NCBI GenBank assembly: GCA_019635275.1
Contig: JAHBZV010000007.1
Span: 1 to 64,000 of the forward strand
DNA: 64,000 bases
Direction of reading: 5' to 3'
DNA from: Burkholderiaceae bacterium
GTDB lineage: Bacteria > Pseudomonadota > Gammaproteobacteria > Burkholderiales > Burkholderiaceae_E
The notes beneath the pieces are model-generated. The model was not told the origin of the DNA and made no database searches. It saw nothing but the letters and a program-made list of their open reading frames with translations. The position numbers and the translations under genes are program-made. Below are positions 45,381 to 55,400 of this stretch, piece by piece. Positions within the stretch are counted from its first letter, which is position 1. The number at the start of each line of letters is the position of its first letter.

Positions 45381-45647
45381 ATGAAGAAGTCGAGGTTCAC
45401 CGAAGAGCAGATCGCCTACGTGCTGCGCCAGGCCGAGGCTGGTACGCCGGTTGCAGACGTGTGCCGCGGGGTCGGGGTCTCGGAGGCAACGTTCTACGTC
45501 TGGAAGAAGAAGTACGCCGGGCTGGGCGTGAGCGAGTTGCGGCGCCTGAAGCTGCTCGAAGACGAGAACACGCGCCTGAAGCGCCTGGTGGCCGATCTGA
45601 CGCTGGACCAGCACATCCTGAACGAGGTGATCCGAAAAAAGCTCTGA
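45381..45647 (+). CDS. IS407-type transposase OrfA
   Basis: An 88-residue IS3-family OrfA (MKKSRFTEEQIAYVLRQAEAGTPVADVCRGVGVSEATFYVWKKKYAG) with HTH and a zipper helix (LKLLEDENTRLKRLVADL). It ends just past AAAAAAG, where a -1 slip joins it to OrfB. The ATG follows GGAGGAGCG. Confidence 0.93.
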   Translation: MKKSRFTEEQIAYVLRQAEAGTPVADVCRGVGVSEATFYVWKKKYAGLGVSELRRLKLLEDENTRLKRLVADLTLDQHILNEVIRKKL

Positions 45648-46492
45648 AGCCGTCACGCCGCAAAGAGATCACGCACTGGATTCGCGATCGGTTCCAGGTG
45701 AGTACGGTGCGGGCGTGTCGGCTCGGAGGGATCAGTCGGGCCGCGTGGTATCGCAAGAGCACGGCGCGGGATCAGACGGCGCTGCGGATGCGGATTCGGG
45801 AGATTGCGCTCGATCGGCCGCGGTTCGGGTTTCAACGCATCCACATCGTGCTGCGCCGCGAGGGGTGGAAGGTCAACCGCAAGCGGGTCCATCGGCTGTA
45901 CCGGCTCGAGGGCCTGCAGGTGCGAATGCGGGTGCGCCGGCGCAAGCGCCTGAGCCTGCACCGCGGGCCAGCGCCCAAGCCGACGGCGCTCGGGGAGCGT
46001 TGGAGTATGGACTTCGTGCACGACCAGCTCGTCGACGGACGGGCGTTCCGGGTCCTCACGGTCGTCGACAACTGGAGTCGCGAGAGTGTGTTGCTGGAGG
46101 CGGGTTTCCGGCTCACCGGCGAGAGCGTCGCGGCCGCCCTGTCGCGGGTCGCACGGCACCGACCGTTGCCGCGTTCGATTACCGTCGATCACGGCACGGA
46201 GTTCACGTCGCGAGCGCTCGATCAGTGGGCGTGGGAAAACGGTGTGCTGCTCGACTTCACAAGGCCCGGAAAGCCCACGGATAATGGGCTGTGCGAGTCG
46301 TTCAACGGGCGGCTGCGCGATGAATGCCTGAACGTTCATGAGTTCGGATCGATCGAGCAGGCCAGGAAAAAGATCGAAGCCTGGCGAGTCGACTACAACG
46401 ATCATCGGCCGCACGGCGCACTCGGTCATCTGACCCCGAGTGAGTACGCCAGATCAGGTCGGACACGGGACGTCGAAGAGGCGCCACTCTAG
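45641..46492 (+). CDS. IS407-type transposase OrfB (DDE integrase)
   Basis: About 283 codons after the frameshift: HTH_21 segment (RFGFQRIHIVLRREGWKVNRKRVHRLYRLEGL) and a DDE core with D in WSMDFVHDQLVDGRAFRVLTV, D in ITVDHGTEFTS and E in GLCESFNGRLRDECLN. The full-length reading and intact triad suggest an active element. It has no good start of its own; it is made as an OrfAB fusion. Confidence 0.92.
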   Translation, partial: ALKPSRRKEITHWIRDRFQVSTVRACRLGGISRAAWYRKSTARDQTALRMRIREIALDRPRFGFQRIHIVLRREGWKVNRKRVHRLYRLEGLQVRMRVRRRKRLSLHRGPAPKPTALGERWSMDFVHDQLVDGRAFRVLTVVDNWSRESVLLEAGFRLTGESVAAALSRVARHRPLPRSITVDHGTEFTSRALDQWAWENGVLLDFTRPGKPTDNGLCESFNGRLRDECLNVHEFGSIEQARKKIEAWRVDYNDHRPHGALGHLTPSEYARSGRTRDVEEAPL

Positions 46493-46662
46493 TTCAGAAC
46501 TGTCTACTAATGGGGCCAACGTCATCGTACAGAACAGTCCACTTCCGAATGTCTGCCGACCAGGGGAGCTTACGGTGCCACGAAGCCAGACGGGCTCGTC
46601 AGACGCTGGCTGCAGTTGTGCCACACTGATAAGCTAATACTCTCTGAATCAGGACGTTCGAT

Positions 46663-46983
46663 ATGAAGCGCTGCGTAGTCGGTATACGTCGCCCCGAGAT
46701 GCCCGGACCGACGGCGAGGAGGGGCACGCCGACCGTCTGGTTCCCCTCGATGGCCACGATGGCAGCGGTCCTGTCGGAGGACAACCAGGCCCTGCTGCAG
46801 CTCATTCGTGATCAGCGGCCCAAGTCGCTGACCGAGTTGGCCGAGCTGACGGGGCGCCAAGTGCCGAATCTGTCGCGCACCTTGCGGATGATGGAGAGCT
46901 ACGGCTTGGTGACATTGAAGAAGAACGTGCGCGAGATCGAGCCCATCGCGCTGGCGACCAGCTTCAAAGTCTTGATCAACTGA
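46663..46983 (+). CDS. Winged-helix regulator of the R-M operon (HVO_A0114/MarR-like)
   Basis: A 106-residue DNA-binding protein: VWFPSMATMAAVLSEDNQALLQLIRDQRPKSLTELAELTGRQVPNLSRTLRMMESYGLVTLKK is a winged-helix pattern of the HVO_A0114-like family. The ATG follows an AGGACG site, and the gene stops 24 bp before hsdR. Position at the head of the operon suggests it controls R-M/SIR2 expression. A TAATAC box at 46635-46640 is a candidate -10. Confidence 0.8.
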   Translation: MKRCVVGIRRPEMPGPTARRGTPTVWFPSMATMAAVLSEDNQALLQLIRDQRPKSLTELAELTGRQVPNLSRTLRMMESYGLVTLKKNVREIEPIALATSFKVLIN

Positions 46984-47007
46984 AGGGCGACGAGGAGGAG
47001 GCAGGCA

Positions 47008-49410
47008 ATGCGCGATGGTGTGATCACCGAAGCAGATACCTGCCGAGAATTCGTGACGCCCCGGCTGGTTGAGGCGGGATGGGGCGCGGCGCCGCACGCC
47101 ATTGGGGAGCAGCGCAGCTTCACCAACGGTCGCATCATCGTGGCGGGCGGCAAGGTCCGGCGCGGCAAGCAGAAGCGTGCCGACTACCTGCTTTACTACC
47201 GTCGCGACTATCCGCTGGCCGTCGTCGAAGCCAAGGAGATCGGTCTGCCCGTGGAAACCGGCGTGCAGCAGGCCCGCGAGTACGCGGAAATCCTGGGGCT
47301 CATGTTTGCCTACGCCACCAACGGCCACCGCATCATCGAGATCGACTACGCCGCCGGCACCGAGCGCGAGGTCGACCGCTACGCCACGCCTGACGAGCTG
47401 TTCGCCCGCCTAACCGACGCGGCGCATCTGCCCAAGGAAGCTGCGTCACACCTGCTGGAGCCGTTCAACCTAGCGTCGGGCAAGGTGCCGCGCTATTACC
47501 AGCAGATCGCCATACATCGCGTGCTCGAGGCGATACTGCTCGGGCAGAAGCGCATCCTCGCCACCCTGGCCACCGGCACCGGCAAGACCTGCGTCGCGTT
47601 CCAGATCTGCTGGAAGCTGTGGAGCAGCCGATGGAACCGCACAGGCGAATACCGCCGACCGAAGATCCTGTTCCTGGCCGACCGGAACATCCTGGTCGAC
47701 GACCCGATGGCCAAGATGTTCGCGCCCTTCGGCGATGCCAGGCACAAAATCGCTGGCGGCGACGTGAGCCAGAGCCGGGACATGTACTTCGGCATCTACC
47801 AGGCGCTGTCCACCGCCAGCACCGACGTCTTTCGGCAGTACCGGCCTAACTTCTTCGACCTGATCATCATCGACGAGTGCCACCGCGGCTCCAGCCGCGA
47901 CGAGAGCGCCTGGCGTGCCGTGCTCGACTACTTCGCCCCGGCGGTGCAGTTCGGCATGACGGCGACGCCGCTGCGCGAGGAGTCGCGCGACAGCTACGAG
48001 TACTTCGGCAACCCGGTCTACACCTACAGCCTGCGCCAGGGCATCGAGGACGGCTTTCTCGCACCGTACCGCGTGCACCGGGTGATCACCACCGTCGATG
48101 CGGCCGGCTGGCGGCCGAGCAAGGACGAAGTGGACCGCTACGGCCGAGAGGTGCCCGACGAGGAGTACCAGACCAAGGACTTCGAGCGGGTTGTCGCCCT
48201 GCGCGCCCGCACGCGGGCGATGGCCCGGCACCTGACCGACTTCCTCAACGGCACCGACCGCTTCGCCAAGACGCTGGTGTTCTGCGTCGACCAGGAACAC
48301 GCCGCCGAGATGCGGCAGGAACTCGTCAACCTCAACAGCGACCTAGTCAAACAGTACCCGGACTACGTCTGCCGCGTGACGGCCGATGAAGGCGCCATCG
48401 GCCTGACCCACCTGGCGCACTTCCAGGACGTGGACAAGCCGGCGCCCGTCATCCTCACCACGTCGCAGCTGCTGACCACCGGTGTCGATGCCGAGATGGT
48501 CAAGAACGTGGTGCTGGCACGCGTCGTCGGCTCGCGCGCCGAGTTCAAACAGATCGTCGGCCGCGGCACGCGTCTCAAGGTCGACTACGGCAAGGAGTAC
48601 TTCAACATCATCGACTTCACCGGCACGGCGACCCGCCACTTTGCCGATCCGGACTTCGATGGCGAGCCGGCACGCATCGAGGAGGTGACGGTCGATGAGT
48701 CAGGCGAACAAGTCAGTGTCACGGAGACGGAGCCCGACACGCCGCCCGAAGCCCAGCCTGTGGAGTACGAGGTGCCAGAAGAGCAGATCGGGCCGGATGC
48801 AGGCGGCGTGCTCATCAACGAACCACCGCCCGAACCGCGCAAGTTCTACATCGACGGCGGCGAAGTCGAAGTCATCGGCCACCTGGTCTACGACCTGGAC
48901 ACGGATGGTAAGAAGCTGCAGGTGGTGAAGTACACCGAGTATTCCGGCCGCGCCGTGCGCACCTTGTACCCCACCCGCGAGGCCCTGCAGTCGGCCTGGG
49001 CCGACCCAGATACGCGCAGCGAGGTGCTGCGCGAGCTGACCGAGCGTGGCATCAGCTTCGAGGAGCTGGCCGCCAGCAGCGACCAGCCGGATGCCGACCC
49101 CTTCGACCTGCTTTGCCACTTGGCCTGGAACGCACCGCTGCTCACGCGCCGACAGCGCGCCGAAGCGGCCCGTCGCCGGGCGCAGGACCTGTTCGGCCAG
49201 TACGGCGACACCGCACGAGAGATCCTTTCGCTCCTGCTCGAACGCTACGTCGAGCGCGGCATCCTGCAGTTCGGCGCGCTGTCGGAGCTGATGAAGGTCC
49301 AGCCCTTCGACCGCTACGGCAGCCCGGCGGAGATCGCCACCCGCCATTTCGGCGGCGTGCGCGGCATGAAGGATGCCGTCTCCCGCCTGCAGACCGCGCT
49401 CTATCAGTAA
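47008..49410 (+). CDS. hsdR: Type I restriction enzyme R subunit
   Basis: An 800-residue translocase-nuclease of EcoAI/type-IB-like size. The N-terminal PD-(D/E)xK nuclease has D59 and E74-A-K76 (KRADYLLYYRRDYPLAVVEAKE). The SF2 motor has Walker A TGTGKT (K193) and DECH at 289-292, and VGRGTRLK as motif VI. A helical C-terminus (about 620-800) binds the methylase. All catalytic residues are present. First of hsdR-hsdM-hsdS; the gap to hsdM is 15 bp. Confidence 0.96.
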   Translation: MRDGVITEADTCREFVTPRLVEAGWGAAPHAIGEQRSFTNGRIIVAGGKVRRGKQKRADYLLYYRRDYPLAVVEAKEIGLPVETGVQQAREYAEILGLMFAYATNGHRIIEIDYAAGTEREVDRYATPDELFARLTDAAHLPKEAASHLLEPFNLASGKVPRYYQQIAIHRVLEAILLGQKRILATLATGTGKTCVAFQICWKLWSSRWNRTGEYRRPKILFLADRNILVDDPMAKMFAPFGDARHKIAGGDVSQSRDMYFGIYQALSTASTDVFRQYRPNFFDLIIIDECHRGSSRDESAWRAVLDYFAPAVQFGMTATPLREESRDSYEYFGNPVYTYSLRQGIEDGFLAPYRVHRVITTVDAAGWRPSKDEVDRYGREVPDEEYQTKDFERVVALRARTRAMARHLTDFLNGTDRFAKTLVFCVDQEHAAEMRQELVNLNSDLVKQYPDYVCRVTADEGAIGLTHLAHFQDVDKPAPVILTTSQLLTTGVDAEMVKNVVLARVVGSRAEFKQIVGRGTRLKVDYGKEYFNIIDFTGTATRHFADPDFDGEPARIEEVTVDESGEQVSVTETEPDTPPEAQPVEYEVPEEQIGPDAGGVLINEPPPEPRKFYIDGGEVEVIGHLVYDLDTDGKKLQVVKYTEYSGRAVRTLYPTREALQSAWADPDTRSEVLRELTERGISFEELAASSDQPDADPFDLLCHLAWNAPLLTRRQRAEAARRRAQDLFGQYGDTAREILSLLLERYVERGILQFGALSELMKVQPFDRYGSPAEIATRHFGGVRGMKDAVSRLQTALYQ

Positions 49411-49425
49411 CGAGAACCCGAATCG

Positions 49426-51288
49426 ATGCCCCGTTCCAAACGTTCAGCGGCCAACGCAACGACCGCCGACGCCACCGTCGGAAAGAAGCCCCGCGCTGCG
49501 CGCAAGGCCAAGGCGCCGCTCACCACCCGCGAGAACCTGTCGGCGCTGATCGGCACCGCCCGGCAGATTCTGCGCAAGGACAAGGGGCTCAACGGCGACG
49601 TGGATCGTCTGCCCCTGCTCACTTGGGTGATGTTCCTCAAGTTCCTCGACGATCTCGAAGCCGTCCACGAGCAGGAGGCCGAACTCGATGGCAAGCGCTA
49701 CCAGCCCATCATCGAGGCGCCGTACCGTTGGCGCGACTGGGCCGCGCGCGAGGACGGCCTCGCGGGCAACGAGCTGCTGGCCTTCATCAACCAAGACGAA
49801 ACGCATCGCGCCGACGGCTCACGCGGCGTTGGGCTGTTTGCCTATCTGCGCGGGCTGGCCGGCAGCGGCGAGAAGGGCAGCCAGCGCGAGGTCATCGCCA
49901 ACGTGTTCAAGGGCGTACAGAACCGCATGGTCAGCGGCTACCTGCTGCGCGACATCATCAACAAGATCAACGGCATCCACTTCAACAGCAGCGAGGAGAT
50001 TCACACCCTCTCGCACCTGTACGAGTCGATGCTACGCGAGATGCGCGACGCCGCGGGCGACTCGGGCGAGTTCTATACCCCGCGCCCGGTCGTGCGCTTC
50101 ATGGTGCAAGTCACCGACCCACGTCTGGGCGAGACCGTGCTCGACCCGGCCTGCGGTACCGGCGGATTCCTGGTGGAGGCCTACGACCACCTCGCCCCGC
50201 AGGTGGCCACGCCCGAGCAGCGCCGCACCCTGCAGCGCAACACGCTCTACGGCCAGGAGGCCAAACCGCTGCCTTACATGCTGGCGCAGATGAACCTGCT
50301 GCTGCACGGCCTGGAAGCCCCGCAGATCGCCTACGGCAACACGCTGGAGCGGCGCATCAACGAAATCGGCCACAGCGAACGCGTGGACGTAATCCTCACC
50401 AACCCGCCCTTCGGCGGCGAGGAAGAGGTCGGCATCAAGGCCAACTTCCCGCCCAACATGCAGACGGCGGAAACCGCGCTGCTCTTCCTGCAGTACATCA
50501 TGCGCAAGCTGCGGGTGGCCGGCGCGCCCGTGCCCGGCAGCAAACCCGCCGAGCGTGGCGGCCGCGCCGCCGTGATCGTGCCCAACGGTACCTTGTTTGG
50601 CGATGGCATCAGCGCCGTCATCAAGGAGGAGCTGCTTAAGGAATTTCGCCTGCATACCATCGTTCGTCTGCCGCAGGGCGTGTTCGCACCCTACACCGAC
50701 ATCCCGGCCAACCTGCTGTTCTTCGAACGCGGCGGCCCGACCGACACCATCTGGTACTACGAGCTTCCCTTGCCAGAAGGGCGCAAGAAATACAGCAAGA
50801 CCGCGCCGCTTCAGTTCGAGGAATTCGCACCGGCCCTCGCGTGGTGGAACGCCCGCGAGGAGGGGCCGCAGGCGTGGAAGGTGGGCTTCGCTGCCAGGCG
50901 CGCTGCCGCCGTGGAGGCCGCCACCCCCCACTGGCAGCGGGCCGAGGCCAAACGCGATGCGGCTCTCGCCTTGGGCAAGCCCATCCGCGAAATCGAACAG
51001 GCAGTTCAGGTGGCTGCGAACGGCGACAAGGCCGCGTTGCAGGAACGGCTGCGCGCGCTGAAGGCCGAGCAGCAGGCCCACGAGCAAGCCGCCAAGTCGG
51101 CCCAAGCCGAGGGCGACGCCCTGTACTGGCCCATCTACAACCTCGACCTCAAGAATCCGCACGCCCGCGCGGGCCTAGAGCACGCCGACCCGAAGGACCT
51201 GATCGCATCGATGCGCTGCCACGAGGCCGAGGTGATGCGGCTCTTGGGCGAGATCGAGGCGTTGGTCAGCGCGGTGGATGCCACATGA
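49426..51288 (+). CDS. hsdM: Type I restriction-modification M subunit (N6-adenine methylase)
   Basis: A 620-residue methylase. A basic N-terminal extension (about 1-35, Lys/Arg/Ala-rich) precedes the HsdM N-terminal domain (LLTWVMFLKFLDDLEAV). SAM motif I is DPACGTGGF (240-248) and catalytic motif IV NPPF (326-329). C-terminal helices (about 500-620) mediate HsdS contact. The stop overlaps the hsdS start by 4 bp. Confidence 0.96.
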   Translation: MPRSKRSAANATTADATVGKKPRAARKAKAPLTTRENLSALIGTARQILRKDKGLNGDVDRLPLLTWVMFLKFLDDLEAVHEQEAELDGKRYQPIIEAPYRWRDWAAREDGLAGNELLAFINQDETHRADGSRGVGLFAYLRGLAGSGEKGSQREVIANVFKGVQNRMVSGYLLRDIINKINGIHFNSSEEIHTLSHLYESMLREMRDAAGDSGEFYTPRPVVRFMVQVTDPRLGETVLDPACGTGGFLVEAYDHLAPQVATPEQRRTLQRNTLYGQEAKPLPYMLAQMNLLLHGLEAPQIAYGNTLERRINEIGHSERVDVILTNPPFGGEEEVGIKANFPPNMQTAETALLFLQYIMRKLRVAGAPVPGSKPAERGGRAAVIVPNGTLFGDGISAVIKEELLKEFRLHTIVRLPQGVFAPYTDIPANLLFFERGGPTDTIWYYELPLPEGRKKYSKTAPLQFEEFAPALAWWNAREEGPQAWKVGFAARRAAAVEAATPHWQRAEAKRDAALALGKPIREIEQAVQVAANGDKAALQERLRALKAEQQAHEQAAKSAQAEGDALYWPIYNLDLKNPHARAGLEHADPKDLIASMRCHEAEVMRLLGEIEALVSAVDAT

Positions 51289-52433
51289 AGGCGTGGCCCA
51301 AGGTTGCTCTGGGAGAGTTGCTGCGGCGAGCCGATGAGACCGCGGTACTTGACCCCGCAGCCGAATACCACGAAGTGACGATCAAGCTGTGGGGCAAAGG
51401 CGTCGTCGGCCGAGGCAAGGTCCGCGGCGGCGATGTCGTTACGGTGCGCCGTGTCGTTCGCGCCAACCAGCTGATCCTGTCCAAGATCGACGCGCGCAAT
51501 GGCGCCATTGGTCTGGTGCCGCCCGAGCTCGACGGCGCTATCGTCAGCAACGACTTCCCGTCGTTCGCGTTTCGCGACCCTGAGCGATGCGACGCGGCTT
51601 TCATGGGCTGGCTCGTGCGCTCGGCGCCTTTCGTCGAGCTGTGCAAGGCCGCCAGTGAAGGCACCACGAACCGAGTGCGTATCAAGGAGGGCCGGTTTCT
51701 CGATCAACAGATCGAGCTTCCTCCACTGCTCGACCAGCAAGCCATCGTCGCCCGCCTCGACGCGCTGGCCGAGAAGACGCGGGAAGTCGAGGCGCATCTG
51801 GATGCCGTCGAACGTGATGCCGAGCACCTGCTGGCCTTGCGCTTTCGCGACATCACCGCCGATGCACCGCTGAGATCGATGGCGGAAGTGGCGCCTCTGG
51901 TGCGGCGGGAACAATCCATCGACCTGGATGGAAGCTATCCGGAACTGGGTATCCGCTCGTTCGGCAAAGGAACCTTCCACAAGCCGCCGCTTTCCGGCAG
52001 CGAGGTCGGCACCAAGCGCCTGTACCGCATCGCGCCGGGCGACTTGTTATTCTCCAACGTGTTCGCCTGGGAGGGAGCCATCGCCATCGCACAGCCGACA
52101 GATGCCGGCCGCTTCGGTTCCCATCGCTTCATCACCTGCCGAGCGGCTGCGCATCTCGCTACCGCTGAGTTCTTGCACTACTACTTCCTGACCGACGAAG
52201 GGATGCTGAAGATCGGCGAGGCGTCGCCGGGCGGTGCTGGCCGTAACCGCACGCTGGGACTGGAGAAGCTGATGGCAATCGAGGTACCCGTACCGCCCTT
52301 GGCCGCGCAGCAGAGCTTCGACCGTCTGCAAGCCGATGTCGCGGCCCTGAAGGCCAGACACGCCGCCATCCGCCAAGCCAACGCCGCCCTAATTCCGGCG
52401 ACGCTGGAGCGGGTGTTCGCCGGAGACCCGTAG
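51285..52433 (+). CDS. hsdS: Type I restriction-modification specificity subunit
   Basis: A 382-residue protein with the standard pair of target-recognition domains (about 1-150 and 195-345), each followed by a conserved helical spacer (IELPPLLDQQAIVARLDALAEKTREVEAHLD and IEVPVPPLAAQQSFDRLQADVAALKARHAAIRQAN). The two TRDs differ, so the site should be bipartite and asymmetric; it cannot be read from sequence alone. The ATG overlaps the hsdM stop; its TAG shares a base with the GTG of the SIR2 gene. Confidence 0.93.
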   Translation: MKAWPKVALGELLRRADETAVLDPAAEYHEVTIKLWGKGVVGRGKVRGGDVVTVRRVVRANQLILSKIDARNGAIGLVPPELDGAIVSNDFPSFAFRDPERCDAAFMGWLVRSAPFVELCKAASEGTTNRVRIKEGRFLDQQIELPPLLDQQAIVARLDALAEKTREVEAHLDAVERDAEHLLALRFRDITADAPLRSMAEVAPLVRREQSIDLDGSYPELGIRSFGKGTFHKPPLSGSEVGTKRLYRIAPGDLLFSNVFAWEGAIAIAQPTDAGRFGSHRFITCRAAAHLATAEFLHYYFLTDEGMLKIGEASPGGAGRNRTLGLEKLMAIEVPVPPLAAQQSFDRLQADVAALKARHAAIRQANAALIPATLERVFAGDP

Positions 52434-55400
52434 TGCAGTTCATCACGAACGGCCCGGATATCCCCGATGCGCTTCTGCAGGCACACGAGGAAGGCCGCGT
52501 GGTGTTCTTCTGCGGAGCGGGCGCTTCCTATCGCGCTGGGCTTCCTGGTTTCGAGGGCCTGGTTCAAGAGATCTATCGGTACAACCGTACGGTGCCCTCG
52601 GAAATTGAACTCGAGGCGTTGGCGCGTAAGCAATTCGATGCCACCCTCGACCTGCTGGAGCGACGCCCGCCAGGCCAGCGCCGTGCCGTCCGCCGCGCGT
52701 TAGCACAGGCGCTGAAGCCGAAGTTGCGCCGCAAGGGCGCCACCGATACGCATGCAGCGCTGCTGCGACTGGCGCGCAACCGTGAAGGCGCGCTGCGGCT
52801 AGTCACCACGAACTTCGACCGCGTCTTTCATGCCGCGGCCAAGCGCTCCGGGCAAGTGTTCCAGGAACATGCGGCGCCGATGTTGCCGATCCCGAAGAAC
52901 AGCCGCTGGAAGGGGCTGGTCTATCTGCACGGCCTGCTGCCCGAGAAAGCGGACGACACGGCCTTGGATCGGCTGGTAGTCACCAGCGGGGACTTCGGGC
53001 TGGCCTACCTGACCGAGCGCTGGGCGGCGCGCTTTGTAAGCGAGCTGTTCCGCAACTACGTGGTGTGCTTCGTCGGCTACAGCATCACCGACCCTGTGCT
53101 TCGCTACATGATGGACGCCTTGGCAGCCGACCGCAGGCTGGGCGAAGTCACGCCGCAGGCTTGGGCGCTGGGCGACTGCGAGCCTGGACAGGAAGCGCGC
53201 AAGACGATCGAGTGGGAAGCCAAGGGCGTCACGCCGATCCTGTACCACGTGACGGCCGGCACGCACGACCATTCCGCGCTGCACGAGACGTTGCACGCCT
53301 GGGCGGAGACCTACCGAGACGGTGTGACGGGCAAGGAGCGCATCGTGGTCGCGCATGCATTGGCACGGCCCTCGGCCAGCACGCGCCAGGATGACTTTGT
53401 GGGCCGGATGCTGTGGGCCTTGTCGGACCCGTCCGGTCTACCAGCCAGTCGGTTTGCGGAGTTCAATCCGGTGCCATCACTGGACTGGCTGCTGGATGCC
53501 TTTGCCGTAGACCGGTATGGGCATACCGACCTTGCCCGGTTCGGCGTGCCACCGCGAGACAAGTTCGACGCAAAGCTGCGGTTCAGCCTCATCCACCGCC
53601 CGGCCCCGTACCCACTCGCGCCGCCGATGCGGCTGGTTGCCTGGGGCGTCTCGCACGCGCAGTGGGACCATGTGATGGTCCAGCTCGCGCGCTGGCTGGT
53701 GCGGCACTTGAATGATCCGCGGCTGGTTCTGTGGATCGCGGAGCGTGGCGGCCAGCTGCACGAGCAATGGATCTGGCAGATCGAGCACGAACTGGATCGC
53801 CTGACGCGGCTGGAACGCGACGGCAAGACGACTGAGCTAGATGACATTCGCGCCCACGCCGCCAATGCCATCCCGGGGCCGCTGATGCGAACCGTGTGGC
53901 GCCTGCTGTTCAGCGGGTGCGTCAAGTCGCCGTGGCGCGAATCCGACCTCTACCGGTGGAAGAGCCGGCTAAAGCGCGAGGGTTTGACGGCCACACTGCG
54001 GCTGGAGCTGCGTGAGCTTCTGTCGCCCAAGGTGAGCTTGCGGAAGCCATTCCGTTGGAGCGAGGAGTCGGTTAGCGTCGACGAGCCCACGAGTCTGCGG
54101 CAACTGGTGGACTGGGAGCTGGCGCTGGCCGCCGATCATGTGCACTCGGCCTTGCGCGACTTGGCCGATGCGCAATGGCAAGCGGCCTTGCCGTCGCTGC
54201 TGGAGGATTTCCAGCAGCTTCTGCGCGATGCGCTGGATCTCCTGCGCGAATTGGGTGAGGCCGACGAGCGGAGCGACCGCTCCCTTTGGGATATCCCCTC
54301 GATCAGCCCGCACTGGCAGAACCGGGGCTTCCGCGACTGGGTGTCCTTGATTGAGCTGCTGCGGGATGCGTGGTTAGCGGTGCGCAGTACCGATGGAGTT
54401 CGCGCGGCGCGGATCGCGGCGGCGTGGTTCGAACTTCCGTACCCTACCTTCAAGCGTCTTGCCCTGTTCGCTGCGAGCCAGGAGGGATGCATTGCCCCCG
54501 AGCGATGGGTGGACTGGTTGGTGGCCGATGATGCTTGGTGGCTGTGGGCGGTTGATACGCGGCGGGAGGTGTTGCGGCTGCTGGTGTTGCAGGGTGGCCA
54601 GTTGACGCCGGCGTCGCAGGAACGGCTTGAGTCGGCCATTCTGGCAGGGCCGCCACGCGAGATGTACCGAGACGGTCTCGAGCCCGATCGATGGCAAGAC
54701 CTAGTTGCTAAATCGGTCTGGCTACACTTGGCCAAGCTGGGCGTATCCGGCCGGGCCCTCGGTGCGACCAGTGCGGCGCGGTTGGCGGAGCTTTCGCAAA
54801 AGCACCCGCAATGGCAATTGGCGGCCAATGAGCGCGATGAGTTCTCGCATTGGATGAGTGGCACCGGCGACCCGGGCTTCGACGAAAGCCGGGAGGTCGA
54901 TATCGCCCCACGCAAGAGGCGCGACCTCGTGCACTGGCTCGTCAAGCCGCAACCGGAACGGCGCCCGTTCGACGAGAGCACGTGGCGCGACGTCTGTCGA
55001 ACCCGGTTCTTTCACAGCCTGTACGCGCTGTGTGACCTGGCGCGTGAAAGCGTATGGCCGGCGGGACGATGGCGGGAGGCGCTGCAGGTCTGGAGCGAAG
55101 ACGGAATGGTGTCGCGGTCCTGGCGCTACGCCGCGCCGCTGGTGCAGACCATGCCCGAACCGGTGATCCAGGAAATCGCGCAAGGCGTGACGTGGTGGCT
55201 GGAGGCTGCATCCAAGTCGATCGAGCGACACGAGGCGATCCTGCTGGATCTGTGTCGGAGGGTCCTGGACCTGCCGCTGGACGAGGACTCCGGCATCAGA
55301 CGCGGCGATGGCGAGCCGCTGCGGCAACCAGTCAGCGAGGCGATCAATCACCCGATTGGCCACGTTACACAAGCACTGATCAACCTCTGGTTCAATCGAG

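Larger units (their letters stand above)
45298..46524 (+). mobile_element. IS3-family element of IS407 type
   Basis: 1227 bp bounded by imperfect terminal inverted repeats (TGACGTCGTCCCG... at 45298 and ...GGGGCCAACGTCA ending 46524). It carries overlapping orfA and orfB with an A6G slippery heptamer (45635-45641). No clear 4-bp target duplication is seen. It is unrelated in sequence to the IS3 element at 39112. Confidence 0.85.
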
